The notes: generated by a model from the letters alone, not told the origin. A DNA stretch of 50,856 nt from Saprospiraceae bacterium (GCA_022841345.1 JALHRR010000034.1:1-50856); one strand, 5' to 3'; positions 29,336 to 39,013 are shown, counted from the stretch's first letter. A program made the numbers and translations.

Positions 29336-29992
29336 CTATAACAAAAGCGCTATTACTTCCTTTTTAATTTCTACTTCCATGGTCCCTGAATGAAATATTT
29401 GATTTTGGTCATTGTACAAGCTGAATGAAACAGTATATTTACTATCCGGAAATACTTGAAAAATTCTATTATAATTATCCAGTTCAGAACTTGTATCCGT
29501 TTCAAAATCAATCGTGCAAGCCAGATTTTTTACATGTACAAAAATGCGCCGGGGCTGCAGCAATTTGCTCTCTTCAGACAGAGAAACATTTAAAAGTTCC
29601 TCTTTCAGTTTGCACATCTTTATTTCATGCAATTGTTCGCCTTCCGTCAGATTCACATAGATGTTGCAGTTAGTTGTTGTATTTTCTGTTGCATTAATGA
29701 TGACCTGATGCCGCGAACCGACGACGCTAAAGAATGCAAACTCAAACCGGCCATCTCTGTCCGTAAGTTTCGTCTGGATTAAATGGTTCTGAAAATAATC
29801 ATTTCTCCACAATTCAACACTGACATTCTCCAGGCTTGCTGAAGTCTCAAGGTCTCTTAATTCAGCACTATAAATTGTCAAAAGATCACCCTTATCCGTA
29901 CAGCCTGATATCAGGACCATTATAAATACACAGGGAATTAAGGCAGAAAATTTCTGTACTATTCTATTGACTGAAAATGGCATATGCATCAT
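29336..29992 (-). CDS. Lipoprotein with carboxypeptidase-regulatory-like (transthyretin-type) domain
   Basis: 218 residues with a signal and lipobox LISGC (C about 31); ATGs at codons 1, 2 and 4 are all possible starts. Residues 38-115 fit a carboxypeptidase regulatory-like fold (GDLLTIYSAELRDLETSASL ... LTDRDGRFEFAFFSVVG), an Ig-like domain common in Bacteroidota surface lipoproteins and TonB systems. The remainder (about 120-218) is beta-rich with no motif I know. It follows the barrel gene 30012-30752 by 19 nt on the same strand, so the two are probably co-transcribed and may form an envelope pair. Confidence 0.78.
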   Translation of the reverse strand: MMHMPFSVNRIVQKFSALIPCVFIMVLISGCTDKGDLLTIYSAELRDLETSASLENVSVELWRNDYFQNHLIQTKLTDRDGRFEFAFFSVVGSRHQVIINATENTTTNCNIYVNLTEGEQLHEIKMCKLKEELLNVSLSEESKLLQPRRIFVHVKNLACTIDFETDTSSELDNYNRIFQVFPDSKYTVSFSLYNDQNQIFHSGTMEVEIKKEVIALLL

Positions 29993-30011
29993 TTAGGATA
30001 AAATCATTGGG

Positions 30012-30752
30012 TTAACGAAGGATCATTTTGATCGGTAAAATAAACTCCAGGTGAAATAACATCTGTGCACCTGTAAAGTCCGGATTGTGAGCATTAAAAG
30101 TGACAATTTCTATCGTAGATTTTTCAGGACGCACATTGGTAGTTTCACCACATTGAACATTATACAATCTGTCAGTTAATTGAGGTTTGAAAATGTATGA
30201 AAAACTGCTTTGTAAAGCCAGAAAAGGTATAAAGTTGGGGGAGAACCGGAGTGGCACTGCAAACCTAAGGGTCATACCTGCTCTGTGTCTGGATGAAAAA
30301 AATGTATTGGATGCTGTTTGATTACAGATACATGTTCCGTTTATCTGCATTGAAGACAAACATACAACGTGACGGTGTTTGTATTGATTGAATCCATAAT
30401 CAAATCCAACTCCCACATAAGCCTCAGATCTGTAACCAAAGTTTTTGGTGAACATCATTTTGAGATCAAATGTGGGAAATACAATACTGCTCTTGTATCT
30501 GTGAACCTGATTCTCCGGTTCTTTAGACAGGTAAAATGGTACATCGATACTGGCAATCCATCCTCGTCTGCTTTCCAAATTTTGATACCTGTATTGCAGA
30601 TTGAGTGCATTCTGGAAGCGAATCAATGAAAATACATTCGTTTGGAGGCTATGTGCCCGTGTGTTTGTTGTTTCCTTATCTATGGATTGAGCCGAAACAT
30701 TGAGACAGGATATCAGAATTATAACCAGAATTGAAGTAAAGTTTGCTCTCAT
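30012..30752 (-). CDS. Predicted outer-membrane beta-barrel protein
   Basis: 246 residues starting with signal peptide MRANFTSILVIILISCLNVSAQ. The mature part alternates short amphipathic strands (NLQYRYQNLESRRGWIASID, YRSEAYVGVGFDYGFNQY, HRAGMTLRFAVPLRF, ALQSSFSYIFK), consistent with 8-10 barrel strands. It ends FHLEFILPIKMILR, so the usual terminal aromatic is absent. It contains VVCLSSMQINGTCICNQ, a small Cys cluster (about 131-147) likely in an external loop. No family recognised. It is first in a two-gene unit with a lipoprotein. Confidence 0.72.
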   Translation of the reverse strand: MRANFTSILVIILISCLNVSAQSIDKETTNTRAHSLQTNVFSLIRFQNALNLQYRYQNLESRRGWIASIDVPFYLSKEPENQVHRYKSSIVFPTFDLKMMFTKNFGYRSEAYVGVGFDYGFNQYKHRHVVCLSSMQINGTCICNQTASNTFFSSRHRAGMTLRFAVPLRFSPNFIPFLALQSSFSYIFKPQLTDRLYNVQCGETTNVRPEKSTIEIVTFNAHNPDFTGAQMLFHLEFILPIKMILR

Positions 30753-30914
30753 ATAACATAAAGAACGGTAATGCCATTTTGAAAGTCTATTCTTTTATGT
30801 TAAATTTTTCATGCTAATAGAAAAAATATTTGGGACTAGCCCCGCATCCGGACCTGTTTATTTTATTTCAAATTCTAGTAAACTAGTATTTACTTTAAAA
30901 TAAAACCCATCCTT

Positions 30915-31592
30915 TCATACTCTCAATGCATCCCTCATAAACAAACTCCATGGTCGGGCGACCTCATAATAATATACTAATCTGTCTACAATGTCTTCTC
31001 TCAAAAATAAGTCTTCAGCATTAGAAGTAGAATAAGTCAAAAGATATTGCTTATGCCACAGGATGGGATATTGTGCTGCATAATCTTTGTAAGGCTGAGG
31101 TAAAATTTTGTTTTTTTCTCCCTGCAAATCACCGTATACTTTCTTCAGCTCAGGGTTTAAAAGAATGGATTCTACCCGTTCAGGTTCAGCAATAATGGCA
31201 TCTCTGATCGCTTTTAACTGTAATTTATCCGGCATATAAGCACCCGCAGCTACAAAACTATCCTCGGATGCACTCAAATGAATGTACAGACCATCCACCA
31301 CCGGTGCCTGCTTGCCAAAGCTGGATAAATGGGCTGATACATGCTCTTTGTAAGGTCTCTTGTCATTTGAAAAACGGGTGTCTTTATAAATCCTGAAAAT
31401 AGCTTCTTTGGCAGTTGTGGCAAGAGCAGGATCCTGATCACTGATGCGCTCAATGACTTCAGTAATGATCTCTTCGAATGGCTGCTTGACTATCGTTTCA
31501 AATTTCTTCTTATTCTCATGAAACCATTCGCGGTTATTATTCGCTGCCAAATCTGACAAAAATTGCCATGCTGCCTTGTTAAGATGCGCCAT
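30915..31592 (-). CDS. DUF2461 family protein
   Basis: 225 residues matching DUF2461 (TIGR02453): FLSDLAANNNREWFHENKKKF near the start (quoted here as FLSDLAANNNREWF plus HENKKKF), IFRIYKDTRFSNDKRPYKEH, HLSASEDSFVAAGAYMPDK and LLTYS. The function of the family is unknown; it is a conserved cytoplasmic protein. Its ATG overlaps the TGA of holA by one base (TGATG), so the two are translationally coupled. Normal length; no odd features. Confidence 0.9.
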   Translation of the reverse strand: MAHLNKAAWQFLSDLAANNNREWFHENKKKFETIVKQPFEEIITEVIERISDQDPALATTAKEAIFRIYKDTRFSNDKRPYKEHVSAHLSSFGKQAPVVDGLYIHLSASEDSFVAAGAYMPDKLQLKAIRDAIIAEPERVESILLNPELKKVYGDLQGEKNKILPQPYKDYAAQYPILWHKQYLLTYSTSNAEDLFLREDIVDRLVYYYEVARPWSLFMRDALRV

Positions 31593-32593
31593 CAGGAGAG
31601 AATTTTAAAAATGATTTCTTTCAATATTGTGGGATCAGCGAACCGGTCACTACCCACTCCCTTGCTCTTCAAATCATAGTTTCTGAGCATTTCAAAGATA
31701 GACTCAATTTTGGCTTTCGGATAGTTTTGAGCTGCCGTTTTATATTCCCGAAGGAAAAATTTATTCCCCAGCCCCAGTGACTTTGCCATGGCTTCATCTG
31801 ATTGCCCCTGAAGTCCATGTATCATATAAACTTTTGAAAAGTAAGCAAATAATTGTCCGATGATCAATACCAATGGCTGTGATCTGGCATTTTCAATAAA
31901 ATTTTGTGTGATCGTAAATGCCTTTTTGACTTGCTTATTGGAAAGCGCTTTCTGAAGCTCAAAAATGTTGTATTCCTTACTGATACCTACATATTTCTCT
32001 ACTGCGCTCTGATCCACAGTCGAGCCTTTGGGAAGATTGAGCCTGATTTTCTCTATTTCATTATTGATTTTTGAAAGATCATTTCCGAGATGCTCAGCCA
32101 TCAGATTGGCCGCCTCCTGATCGACCTTTAGTCCGAATTGTTTTAATCTCCCGCTGATAAAATCCGGCAACTGATCATCATAGATTTTCTTGGATTCAAA
32201 TACAACTGCTTTTTCAACCAGTTGCTTGGCGAGCTTGGAGCGCTGATCAATTTTCTTGTGTTTGTGAACCAGAACCAGGATAGTACTCGGAACAGGCTGA
32301 GCAGCATAGTTCGCCAGTTCAGGCAAATCTTTCATGTCCTGCGCTTCTCTCACGATGATCAGCTGATATTCTGCCATCATCGGAAATCTGCTGGCTGCAT
32401 CTCTTATTTGTCTGGCATCTGAATCTTTGCCATAGGCAATCGTCAGGTTAAAAGATTTCTCATGCTCCTGTAGTACATATGATTCAAACAGTTCTTCTGC
32501 CTGATCCATGTAAAAGGATTCATCACCGTGAAGGAGGTACACCGGCTTGAATCGCCGCGCTTTCAGATCCGTTTCCAACTGATCAATGGTCAA
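31592..32593 (-). CDS. holA: DNA polymerase III subunit delta
   Basis: The clamp-loader delta subunit opens the beta sliding clamp. The 333 residues fit the HolA family: N-terminal RFKPVYLLHGDESFYMDQAE (about 14-33), the AAA+-like domain with AAQPVPSTILVLVHKHKKID, and the C-terminal collar domain with ISKEYNIFELQKALSNK and AMAKSLGLGNKFFLREYKTA. The start is TTG at 32593: upstream in the same frame there are only seven codons before the stop of the MCE gene, none of them ATG or GTG. It lies 21 nt after the MCE gene. Confidence 0.93.
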   Translation of the reverse strand: MTIDQLETDLKARRFKPVYLLHGDESFYMDQAEELFESYVLQEHEKSFNLTIAYGKDSDARQIRDAASRFPMMAEYQLIIVREAQDMKDLPELANYAAQPVPSTILVLVHKHKKIDQRSKLAKQLVEKAVVFESKKIYDDQLPDFISGRLKQFGLKVDQEAANLMAEHLGNDLSKINNEIEKIRLNLPKGSTVDQSAVEKYVGISKEYNIFELQKALSNKQVKKAFTITQNFIENARSQPLVLIIGQLFAYFSKVYMIHGLQGQSDEAMAKSLGLGNKFFLREYKTAAQNYPKAKIESIFEMLRNYDLKSKGVGSDRFADPTILKEIIFKILS

Positions 32594-32614
32594 GACCGGT
32601 TGATTTAGAGGTGT

Positions 32615-33682
32615 TTATAATTTAGGATCGGGCCCTTTAATGCTATCTGATGGAGGAAAAGCCGGATCGCCTTCAGGAAGATTGTACTCCTTCTGCTTTT
32701 TACCGAATACAGATACATTCACATATCTTTTAGGATTCAAACGAAGATCCTGCAAAAGCAAATCTAAATTTTTAGAGGTCCTTTCAAGATTGGTGTAAAG
32801 TGTAGGGTCTTTAATCAGCTTGCCCATAGTACCGTTTCCACTATTGATATTGGCCATGATTGCTTCCAGAGAAACTGCAGCTTTTTTAACTTCCTCAAGA
32901 CTTTCCTGAAGTGAGACTAAAGCATAATTGGCGCCATCTACTGTCTTACCCAATTCTGCCTTTTTCAGATCTTCAGTGATCGCCTCAGCATTCGAGAGGA
33001 TGGCATTAATCTGATCATTATTTTCCTTGAGATTATTGGAGACATTATTGAGGTTATTACTGGTTCCGATCAGCCCTCTTGCTACTCCATCCACCAGCAT
33101 ATCCACTTTTCCGGTGATGGACTTCAAATTCTCAATTGTTTCAGTCAAATCATTGAAGGCTCTTCCGGCCTGCGTATCTTCACCCTTAAGCCTCACTCCC
33201 ACTGAATCCATTAAGCCTCCTACATTTTCTCTCAGGACTACAACATAATCCTTTACCAGCTCCGGGGGAAGCATGGTCTCGAGCAAGCCGGCATAATCAC
33301 TCAATAATGTATCACCACTCATAGCACAATCATCTATGCAAACACCTTTAAACATCAGGTTGATTGATTTACCACCCATAAAACTGGTGGTTTGCATCAC
33401 CGCAATTGTAGATTTGGGAACACTGATCTCTTTTAATACATCAAATTCTATGATAATACGGTCAGGGTGATTCTTATCCAGAAATTGTCTTGTCACCATA
33501 CCCACCTCAAGACCATTGATTAATACAGGAGAGGAGGTTGGGAGATTATCTACATTGCTATAAACTGCATAGAAAACTTGTGCACTGGAAAATAGATTCT
33601 GCCCTTTCAGAAACTTGTATCCCCAAATAAACCCTACCAGGGCTAATACAGCTAAAATACCGATTTTGGTTTCTTTTTTCAT
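32615..33682 (-). CDS. MlaD-like MCE domain protein
   Basis: 355 residues. An N-terminal membrane anchor (about 7-23, IGILAVLALVGFIWGYKFL) is followed by the MCE domain (about 35-115: FYAVYSNVDNLPTSSPVLIN, GLEVGMVT) and a long helical/coiled-coil tail (about 170-320, IENLKSITGKVDMLV, NLKENNDQINAILSNAEAI). MCE proteins are the periplasmic substrate-binding part of lipid ABC transporters that keep outer-membrane asymmetry. The ATPase and permease (MlaF/E) are not in the window. A pair of Cys (GVCIDDCAMSG) sits after the MCE core. Probably transcribed with holA. Confidence 0.9.
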   Translation of the reverse strand: MKKETKIGILAVLALVGFIWGYKFLKGQNLFSSAQVFYAVYSNVDNLPTSSPVLINGLEVGMVTRQFLDKNHPDRIIIEFDVLKEISVPKSTIAVMQTTSFMGGKSINLMFKGVCIDDCAMSGDTLLSDYAGLLETMLPPELVKDYVVVLRENVGGLMDSVGVRLKGEDTQAGRAFNDLTETIENLKSITGKVDMLVDGVARGLIGTSNNLNNVSNNLKENNDQINAILSNAEAITEDLKKAELGKTVDGANYALVSLQESLEEVKKAAVSLEAIMANINSGNGTMGKLIKDPTLYTNLERTSKNLDLLLQDLRLNPKRYVNVSVFGKKQKEYNLPEGDPAFPPSDSIKGPDPKL

Positions 33683-34145
33683 GAGGGAGGTTTCGAAGTC
33701 TGGTTTTTAAAATTCGGGCCAAAGGTAAAAACGAAATCTTGAAATTCCTATTTCAAGGCTTCAAGCTTGATATACGCCCTATTTGAAAAATCAATCTTAA
33801 AAAAGACTGAACATACACTGACTATTAATTCAAAAATAATCAGATAGTTGTGGGTAGGAGTAAATATTTGAAGAGATTTTATTTTTTTCGTAAGCATGGA
33901 TGATAAGCATTAGGTGTTGAATTGCTTTAGAGCAGCCGCTCCTGACTCTTGATATAAATCAGAGTTGAAAATTCGTATGAAGTTATTTCTGTCCTGCATG
34001 AAAAAACGTCACTTTGACTGCTTGCAGTCAAAAAACGTCACCTTTTTGCATCAGCAAAAAGATGTCACCCTGCAAGAGCAGCGCAGCAGGGCGTCACCAT
34101 GCTACGGCTTAAGCTGGTGAGAAGTTTGAAGAATCCAGCTGTCTC
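33683..34145. other. 463-nt gap with AT-rich left part and a hairpin array on the right
   Basis: Left two thirds are AT-rich with no gene; the promoter of the MCE gene should lie near 33683-33780. The right part (34007-34098) is the hairpin array described separately, downstream of the amidase. Confidence 0.5.
34007..34098 (-). repeat. Three-hairpin array with GTGACGT-type spacers
   Basis: Read on the plus strand: CGTCAC, hairpin TTTGACTG-CTTG-CAGTCAAA (34013-34032), ACGTCAC, hairpin CTTTTTGC-ATCA-GCAAAAAG (34042-34061), ATGTCAC, hairpin CCTGC...GCAGG (34069-34090), GCGTCACC. The arms are unrelated to each other while the spacer is constant. It lies downstream of the minus-strand amidase gene and reads GTGACG on that strand. 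Confidence 0.85.
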
Positions 34146-35348
34146 TTACTTGGATGCTCTCCCTATTGCTTCCTGCACGCTGATTTTTTGCAAATTCTCA
34201 TATGCTACAATAAATGCGTCCTTAAAACCCTTAGCTTTCAAGGCATCTTTCACTTTTGCGGCATCCTCATAGTTGCGGAGATCCCCAATCTGATACTTAT
34301 AATTGCCTCCCTCACTTCTGATTTTTACCGTTCCCAGTGAAGCAAGTTTCTTTGCCTGAGGATCACTTTTGTCCGAAGAAGACATGAACTGCACCCCAAA
34401 TTCCAAAAGACCACCCGGAGTATCTGATGACACTTCCTCTTTCATCGTGACCAGTAATGGCTCTGCCGGAGCTGCATTTCGGACTTCGATAGAGCTTTTA
34501 TATTCTTTGAATGCAGTAAAAATTGATTTTGAAATCACCTCCTGTCCTTTAGCTGTATTCAGGTACTTTTCTTCTTCCACATTGCTTAGAAACCCGGCTT
34601 CCACCAGAATAGCAGGCATGGTAGCATGCTTCAAAACCAGTAAACCTCCCTGCTTCACTCCTCTGCTTTTGCGATTTTGACTGACAAATTGTTTTTCAAT
34701 TTTTTCAGCGATATAAATACTCTGACTCAAAAAAGCATTTTGAAATAAGGATAACAGTATATGTCCCTCCGGAGAATCCGGGTCGTATCCATCGTAGTTC
34801 TTTTCATAATCTGCTTCATATTTGATCGATGCATTCTCCCGCTTTGCTACATCCAGATTACTCTTGGCTTTGTCAATTCCCAGTACAAATGTTTCTGTGC
34901 CATATGCAGTCGGCCCTCCCGGTGCGGCATTCATATGTATGGAAATAAAAAGATCTGCATGATTCTTGTTGGCTATGGCTGCACGTTCATGCAGGGGGAT
35001 GAAAACATCTGTATTGCGGGTATAAATTACCTGTACATCAGGAAATGCATTCTCGATCATTTTGCCCAGCTTTAATGTAATAGCCAAAGCAATATCCTTT
35101 TCTTTTGAAATTTTGCCAACACATCCGGGATCATGCCCACCATGTCCGGCATCCAGGACGACCTTCCGAATAAGGTATTCTCCCGCCCCGTTATTTTTTA
35201 TTCCATTTATATCTGCCTGCACGCTCTTTTCGTTGTACCTGCGATGTAAAGTAGTATCCAGTGGAACACTGCCCGCAGAAGCATATTGGATGCCTGCGAA
35301 AAGGAAGATAAATACTGAGACGATATGCGTCATCACGGCTGATCTCAT
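34146..35348 (-). CDS. N-acetylmuramoyl-L-alanine amidase with C-terminal SPOR domain
   Basis: Zinc amidase (Amidase_3) that cuts the amide bond between MurNAc and L-Ala in peptidoglycan, with a role in daughter-cell separation and wall turnover. 400 residues: signal peptide (1-25), catalytic domain about 60-285 with zinc ligands H69 (LDAGHGGHDPG), E83 (SKEKD) and H138 (FISIHMNA) and catalytic E250 (ILVEAGFLSN), and a SPOR-like domain (about 325-400, VKIRSEGGNYKYQIGDLRNY) that usually targets denuded glycan at the septum. A charged insert (about 175-195, NYDGYDPDSPEG) sits in the catalytic domain as in other Bacteroidota amidases. Divergent from the lptD-like gene. Confidence 0.94.
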   Translation of the reverse strand: MRSAVMTHIVSVFIFLFAGIQYASAGSVPLDTTLHRRYNEKSVQADINGIKNNGAGEYLIRKVVLDAGHGGHDPGCVGKISKEKDIALAITLKLGKMIENAFPDVQVIYTRNTDVFIPLHERAAIANKNHADLFISIHMNAAPGGPTAYGTETFVLGIDKAKSNLDVAKRENASIKYEADYEKNYDGYDPDSPEGHILLSLFQNAFLSQSIYIAEKIEKQFVSQNRKSRGVKQGGLLVLKHATMPAILVEAGFLSNVEEEKYLNTAKGQEVISKSIFTAFKEYKSSIEVRNAAPAEPLLVTMKEEVSSDTPGGLLEFGVQFMSSSDKSDPQAKKLASLGTVKIRSEGGNYKYQIGDLRNYEDAAKVKDALKAKGFKDAFIVAYENLQKISVQEAIGRASK

Positions 35349-35380
35349 GGTTGGGTTCTTTCAGGTTCGTTAATAACTGT

Positions 35381-35388
35381 TAAATTTG
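35381..35388 (+). promoter_or_regulatory. Putative -7 element (TAAATTTG) for the LptD-like gene
   Basis: TAAATTTG followed by CGC is a full TANNTTTG match. Transcription would begin near 35394, after the outermost possible TTG start at 35393, which favours the inner TTG at 35474. I see no good -33 TTG at the standard distance. Confidence 0.45.
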
Positions 35389-35473
35389 CGCATTGGTATT
35401 ATTAAAAGGTTTTAATTTATACCATATTGCAACTTATCAACAAATTAAAAACAAAGATAATATAAAACTGTAC

Positions 35474-38155
35474 TTGAAGTCAATCTTTTACATAGTATTT
35501 TTTTCTTTAATATGTATTAATGTCCATTTTGGGCAAGTAATTCCTCCAGTACAGATTCCTGATAGTATATCTGTAGATACTATTCCTCCCATCACAGATA
35601 GCAGTGAGGTTCTGCCTGAGCCAACTCTTTTTGACACCATAACTATCAGGTTTTCAAAAGATTCGATTGATTCAGAAGTATTATATTTTGCCCGGGACTC
35701 CAGTGATTTAAGAGTACAGGAAAAGAAGTTGTATTTATACGGAGAGGCAATAGTGAGATATAAAGAACTTGAATTGACGGCCGATTATATAGAAATCGAT
35801 ATTGAAAATAATCTGGCTATTGCCAAAAGCATTCAGGGAAATCCTGTTTATAGAGGTTTTGTAACATTCAAAGGGGATGGCGAGGAGGTCCAGGCGGATG
35901 CTATTCAATACAATTTCAAAACAAAAAAAGGAATGTCGCTGCTGACCCGATCCAAATTCACTGACATATATGCCACCAGTACCAAATCCAAATTTGTCAG
36001 TTACGAAGACGACGATGATGTGATATATGGACAAGACGCCATTTTCAGCACCTGTGATGCACCTGAACCCCACTTTGGTATCAGAGCTACAAAACAAAAA
36101 ATCATTCCTGACAAAGTAGTGGTCATAGGTCCCTCCAATCTGGAAATCATGAATGTACCGACGCCATTGGTTTTACCTTTCGGATTTTTTCCGCTCAATC
36201 AGGGTGCCAGAAAAGGTATTATTTTTCCAAATGATTATGAATTCAACGACGATCTTGGGTTTGGATTAAGAGGTGTGGGTTATTACTTTCCAATAAATGA
36301 TAGAATAGATTTAAAATTGACCAGTGATATTTACCTCCGGGGAAGTTTCAACATTATTGCCGCATCCCGATATCACAGGCGTTACAAATACACCGGTGGA
36401 ATAGAACTCAATTATTCCAATCAAAAAATTGAAGATCAGAGAACCGGATTATACGTGCCCAGAATTTCATCAGGTATCCGATGGCAGCATTCACAAGATG
36501 CAAAATCCAACCCAAATCAAACTTTAGGAGGAGATATTAATATTCAAACTAACAGAAACCAATCAAATATTTACAACGATGCAGCAAGTGTATTGACTAA
36601 TACCTTAAGGTCTAATGTTTCCTATTCAAGAAGGTTTCCAGGTCGCCCTTTTAATCTGGCAGCTTCGTTTGGACACAGCCAGAATACTCAAACCCGCCGG
36701 ATGGATATTACCTTCCCGAATTTGGATTTTCAGGTGCAAAGACTTTATCCATTTAAGAGAAAAACAGCGGTAGGTAGTCCTAAGCCCCGTTGGTATGAGG
36801 AAATATCTTTTCAATATTCCAGCAGATTGTCCAATAGATTCAGCACGACTGATACTACACTATTTACTCAGATGACACTGGACAGTGCACAATTTGGTAT
36901 CCAGCAACGGGCCAATGTCAATACCAGTATAAAGTTGTTTAAATACTTTAATGTTGTCCCAAGTGTAGATTATGCTGAGACCTGGCAATTTAAAACCATC
37001 AACAGAGAATTGGATCCTGCATTAATTCTTACTCCTATTGATACTATGATAGTGGAAGGACAGGAATTTATCACCTATGATACAATGTTCGGCCGGGTGG
37101 TCACCTCACAGGTTCCCGGATTTAGGGCATTTCGGACATTTACTGTGAGTGGTTCGATCAATACACAAATCTTCGGAACCCTCAACTTTAAAAAAGGAAT
37201 TGTAAAAGGATTGCGGCATGTGATGAAGCCCAATATTTCATTTAATTATGCTCCTAATTATCAAAACCCAAATCTGGATTACTACAGATCTTATTTAAGG
37301 GATGCCAATTCAATTGATCCTGAATTTTATTCCGTTTTTGAAGGAGGAATTTTCGGTGTACCCCCCCGAACAGGCAAACAATTAGGGTTTAATTACAGTC
37401 TAAACAACATTTTTGAAGCTAAGTATCGCCTGAGGAAAGATACTGCAGACAGAAAATTCAAGCTTTTTGACAACATCAATCTGGGAGGTAGCTACAATGC
37501 AGTAGCCGATTCATTTAAATTCACTGAAGTCAATATATCCGGTGTGCATCGCATGTTTAAAGGTATGACTACACTTCAGGCCAATGTAGCCCTTGATCCT
37601 TACATCAGGGATGATATGAACCGACGGATCAATGTTTATGCCTGGGATGCTGAAAGAAAATTATTAAAACTAGTGAGAGCAAATGCTACATTTAGTACAG
37701 CACTTTCTCTTCGGACAGTCAGGGAATGGGTGGAAGGAGATAATACATCAGGATCTAATCAAAAGCAAGAATCCAATTCACAGTTGGGGCCTCAAAGTTT
37801 GTGGGATGTGTTTGACAACTTCACGATCAGTCACACATTGATGATCGGAGTCTTAAGATTAAATGACAGAGATACTTTCATGGTTGGGACTAACAACATC
37901 CAGTTCAATGGAAACCTTCCCATCACCAAAAACTGGCGGATCACGCTGGGAAGTATCGGATATGACTTCAACCGCAAGCAACTCACTTACCCGGATGTGG
38001 GATTCTTCCGTGAACTACACTGCTGGGAGATGGGTATGACCTGGCAACCTCTGAGAGGTACTTATAATTTCTTTATCAGGGTAAAACCTTCTTCAATGGA
38101 CTTCCTCAAAGTTCCTTATCGAAGAAACAGCGTGGACGGACCCCAGCGACTCTAG
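35474..38155 (+). CDS. LptD/OstA-like outer-membrane LPS assembly protein
   Basis: LptD inserts lipopolysaccharide into the outer leaflet. The frame is open from TTG 35393, but TTG 35474 gives a typical signal peptide (KSIFYIVFFSLICINVHFGQ) and fits the promoter site; no ATG is available. The product is about 893 residues. An OstA/jellyroll domain follows the signal (about 60-190, LYLYGEAIVRYKELELTADY, NPVYRGFVTFKG, YNFKTKKG), then a plug/barrel region of about 650 residues with many strands (GFGLRGVGYYFPINDR, ISSGIRWQHSQD, GGSYNAVADSFKFTEVNISG) ending YNFFIRVKPSS...RRNSVDG. Family length and order fit the Bacteroidota LptD type. The 3' end is 7 nt from the convergent LysE gene. Confidence 0.9.
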   Translation: MKSIFYIVFFSLICINVHFGQVIPPVQIPDSISVDTIPPITDSSEVLPEPTLFDTITIRFSKDSIDSEVLYFARDSSDLRVQEKKLYLYGEAIVRYKELELTADYIEIDIENNLAIAKSIQGNPVYRGFVTFKGDGEEVQADAIQYNFKTKKGMSLLTRSKFTDIYATSTKSKFVSYEDDDDVIYGQDAIFSTCDAPEPHFGIRATKQKIIPDKVVVIGPSNLEIMNVPTPLVLPFGFFPLNQGARKGIIFPNDYEFNDDLGFGLRGVGYYFPINDRIDLKLTSDIYLRGSFNIIAASRYHRRYKYTGGIELNYSNQKIEDQRTGLYVPRISSGIRWQHSQDAKSNPNQTLGGDINIQTNRNQSNIYNDAASVLTNTLRSNVSYSRRFPGRPFNLAASFGHSQNTQTRRMDITFPNLDFQVQRLYPFKRKTAVGSPKPRWYEEISFQYSSRLSNRFSTTDTTLFTQMTLDSAQFGIQQRANVNTSIKLFKYFNVVPSVDYAETWQFKTINRELDPALILTPIDTMIVEGQEFITYDTMFGRVVTSQVPGFRAFRTFTVSGSINTQIFGTLNFKKGIVKGLRHVMKPNISFNYAPNYQNPNLDYYRSYLRDANSIDPEFYSVFEGGIFGVPPRTGKQLGFNYSLNNIFEAKYRLRKDTADRKFKLFDNINLGGSYNAVADSFKFTEVNISGVHRMFKGMTTLQANVALDPYIRDDMNRRINVYAWDAERKLLKLVRANATFSTALSLRTVREWVEGDNTSGSNQKQESNSQLGPQSLWDVFDNFTISHTLMIGVLRLNDRDTFMVGTNNIQFNGNLPITKNWRITLGSIGYDFNRKQLTYPDVGFFRELHCWEMGMTWQPLRGTYNFFIRVKPSSMDFLKVPYRRNSVDGPQRL

Positions 38156-38162
38156 CTGCCCT

Positions 38163-38789
38163 TCAAAATTGCTTAATTAACTGATACACTCCTGTGACTA
38201 TCAACACTCCTGCACAGGCATAAATCACCTTACTCCCCCGGAAATAATGATTATTGATCTTACCACGGCGGCTGACAATGTAAATGATCAGCAGTAAAAA
38301 GCTGAAAAATCCCATCCCAGCTCCGAAACTGAAAGCTATGACACGATGCAGCCACTCATCCGGACGAAATCCAAACTGAAAATAGGATAAGAGAATCCCG
38401 CAGTAGAAAAGGTAAATCTGTGGATTGAGCAATCCCTGTTGAAGTCCTGTGACAAAGGGAATGCCTTTTTTTATGCTTGCTTTCCGGCCCTTTAAAAATT
38501 TCCTGTTGGCAGAAATCAGCAAATAAACCCCGAATCCAACCATAAACAGAGGACCAATAATCCCCATAGGACCCCAATCTGTGACTATAGGATACAGCAT
38601 CTCTGCAGTAAAAACAGCTAATCCTGCAAAGATCAATTCCGCTATACTTCCACCAGTAGCCACTCCTAGAGCGGCGGATCTGCTTTGCAATACAGCGCGC
38701 ATTACATTAACCGAAACCGGCCCTGATTGGAACGAAGTAGAAAACGTAATCAGAGCAGTCAAAATGAAAATTGTAATGGCTGCTACCAT
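38163..38789 (-). CDS. LysE family transporter
   Basis: 208 residues with six hydrophobic segments (roughly 3-22, 38-62, 68-92, 112-135, 142-168, 185-205). LysE-family features are SFQSGPVSVNVMRAVLQ near the N-terminus and GLQQGLLNPQIYLFYCGIL in the middle, with the NP motif. These inner-membrane proteins export amino acids or related small molecules; the substrate cannot be read from sequence. The CDS converges with the LptD-like gene, 7 nt apart. Normal length and no anomalies. Confidence 0.87.
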   Translation of the reverse strand: MVAAITIFILTALITFSTSFQSGPVSVNVMRAVLQSRSAALGVATGGSIAELIFAGLAVFTAEMLYPIVTDWGPMGIIGPLFMVGFGVYLLISANRKFLKGRKASIKKGIPFVTGLQQGLLNPQIYLFYCGILLSYFQFGFRPDEWLHRVIAFSFGAGMGFFSFLLLIIYIVSRRGKINNHYFRGSKVIYACAGVLIVTGVYQLIKQF

Positions 38790-39013
38790 CGGTATGATTT
38801 AAAAAATGAGAAATGGAAACCCTATGTTATCACTTTTTATCGAAAAGATCAAGTTTTAAGGACAAATACTTGTTAAAATCACTGCGAAACTTACACTCTC
38901 AAGCAAATTAAAACATTGTGATTTCCATAACACATTCTTAAGGAAACTTAATGCTCTAATCTCAGTCTGTCTCCTATACGATTCATTCAATCACAATTTT
39001 AAATTTTCTCATT

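Noticed and set aside
34007-34098. Integron attC sites
   Set aside because: The hairpins lack the GTTRRRY/RYYYAAC core sites, and no integrase is nearby.
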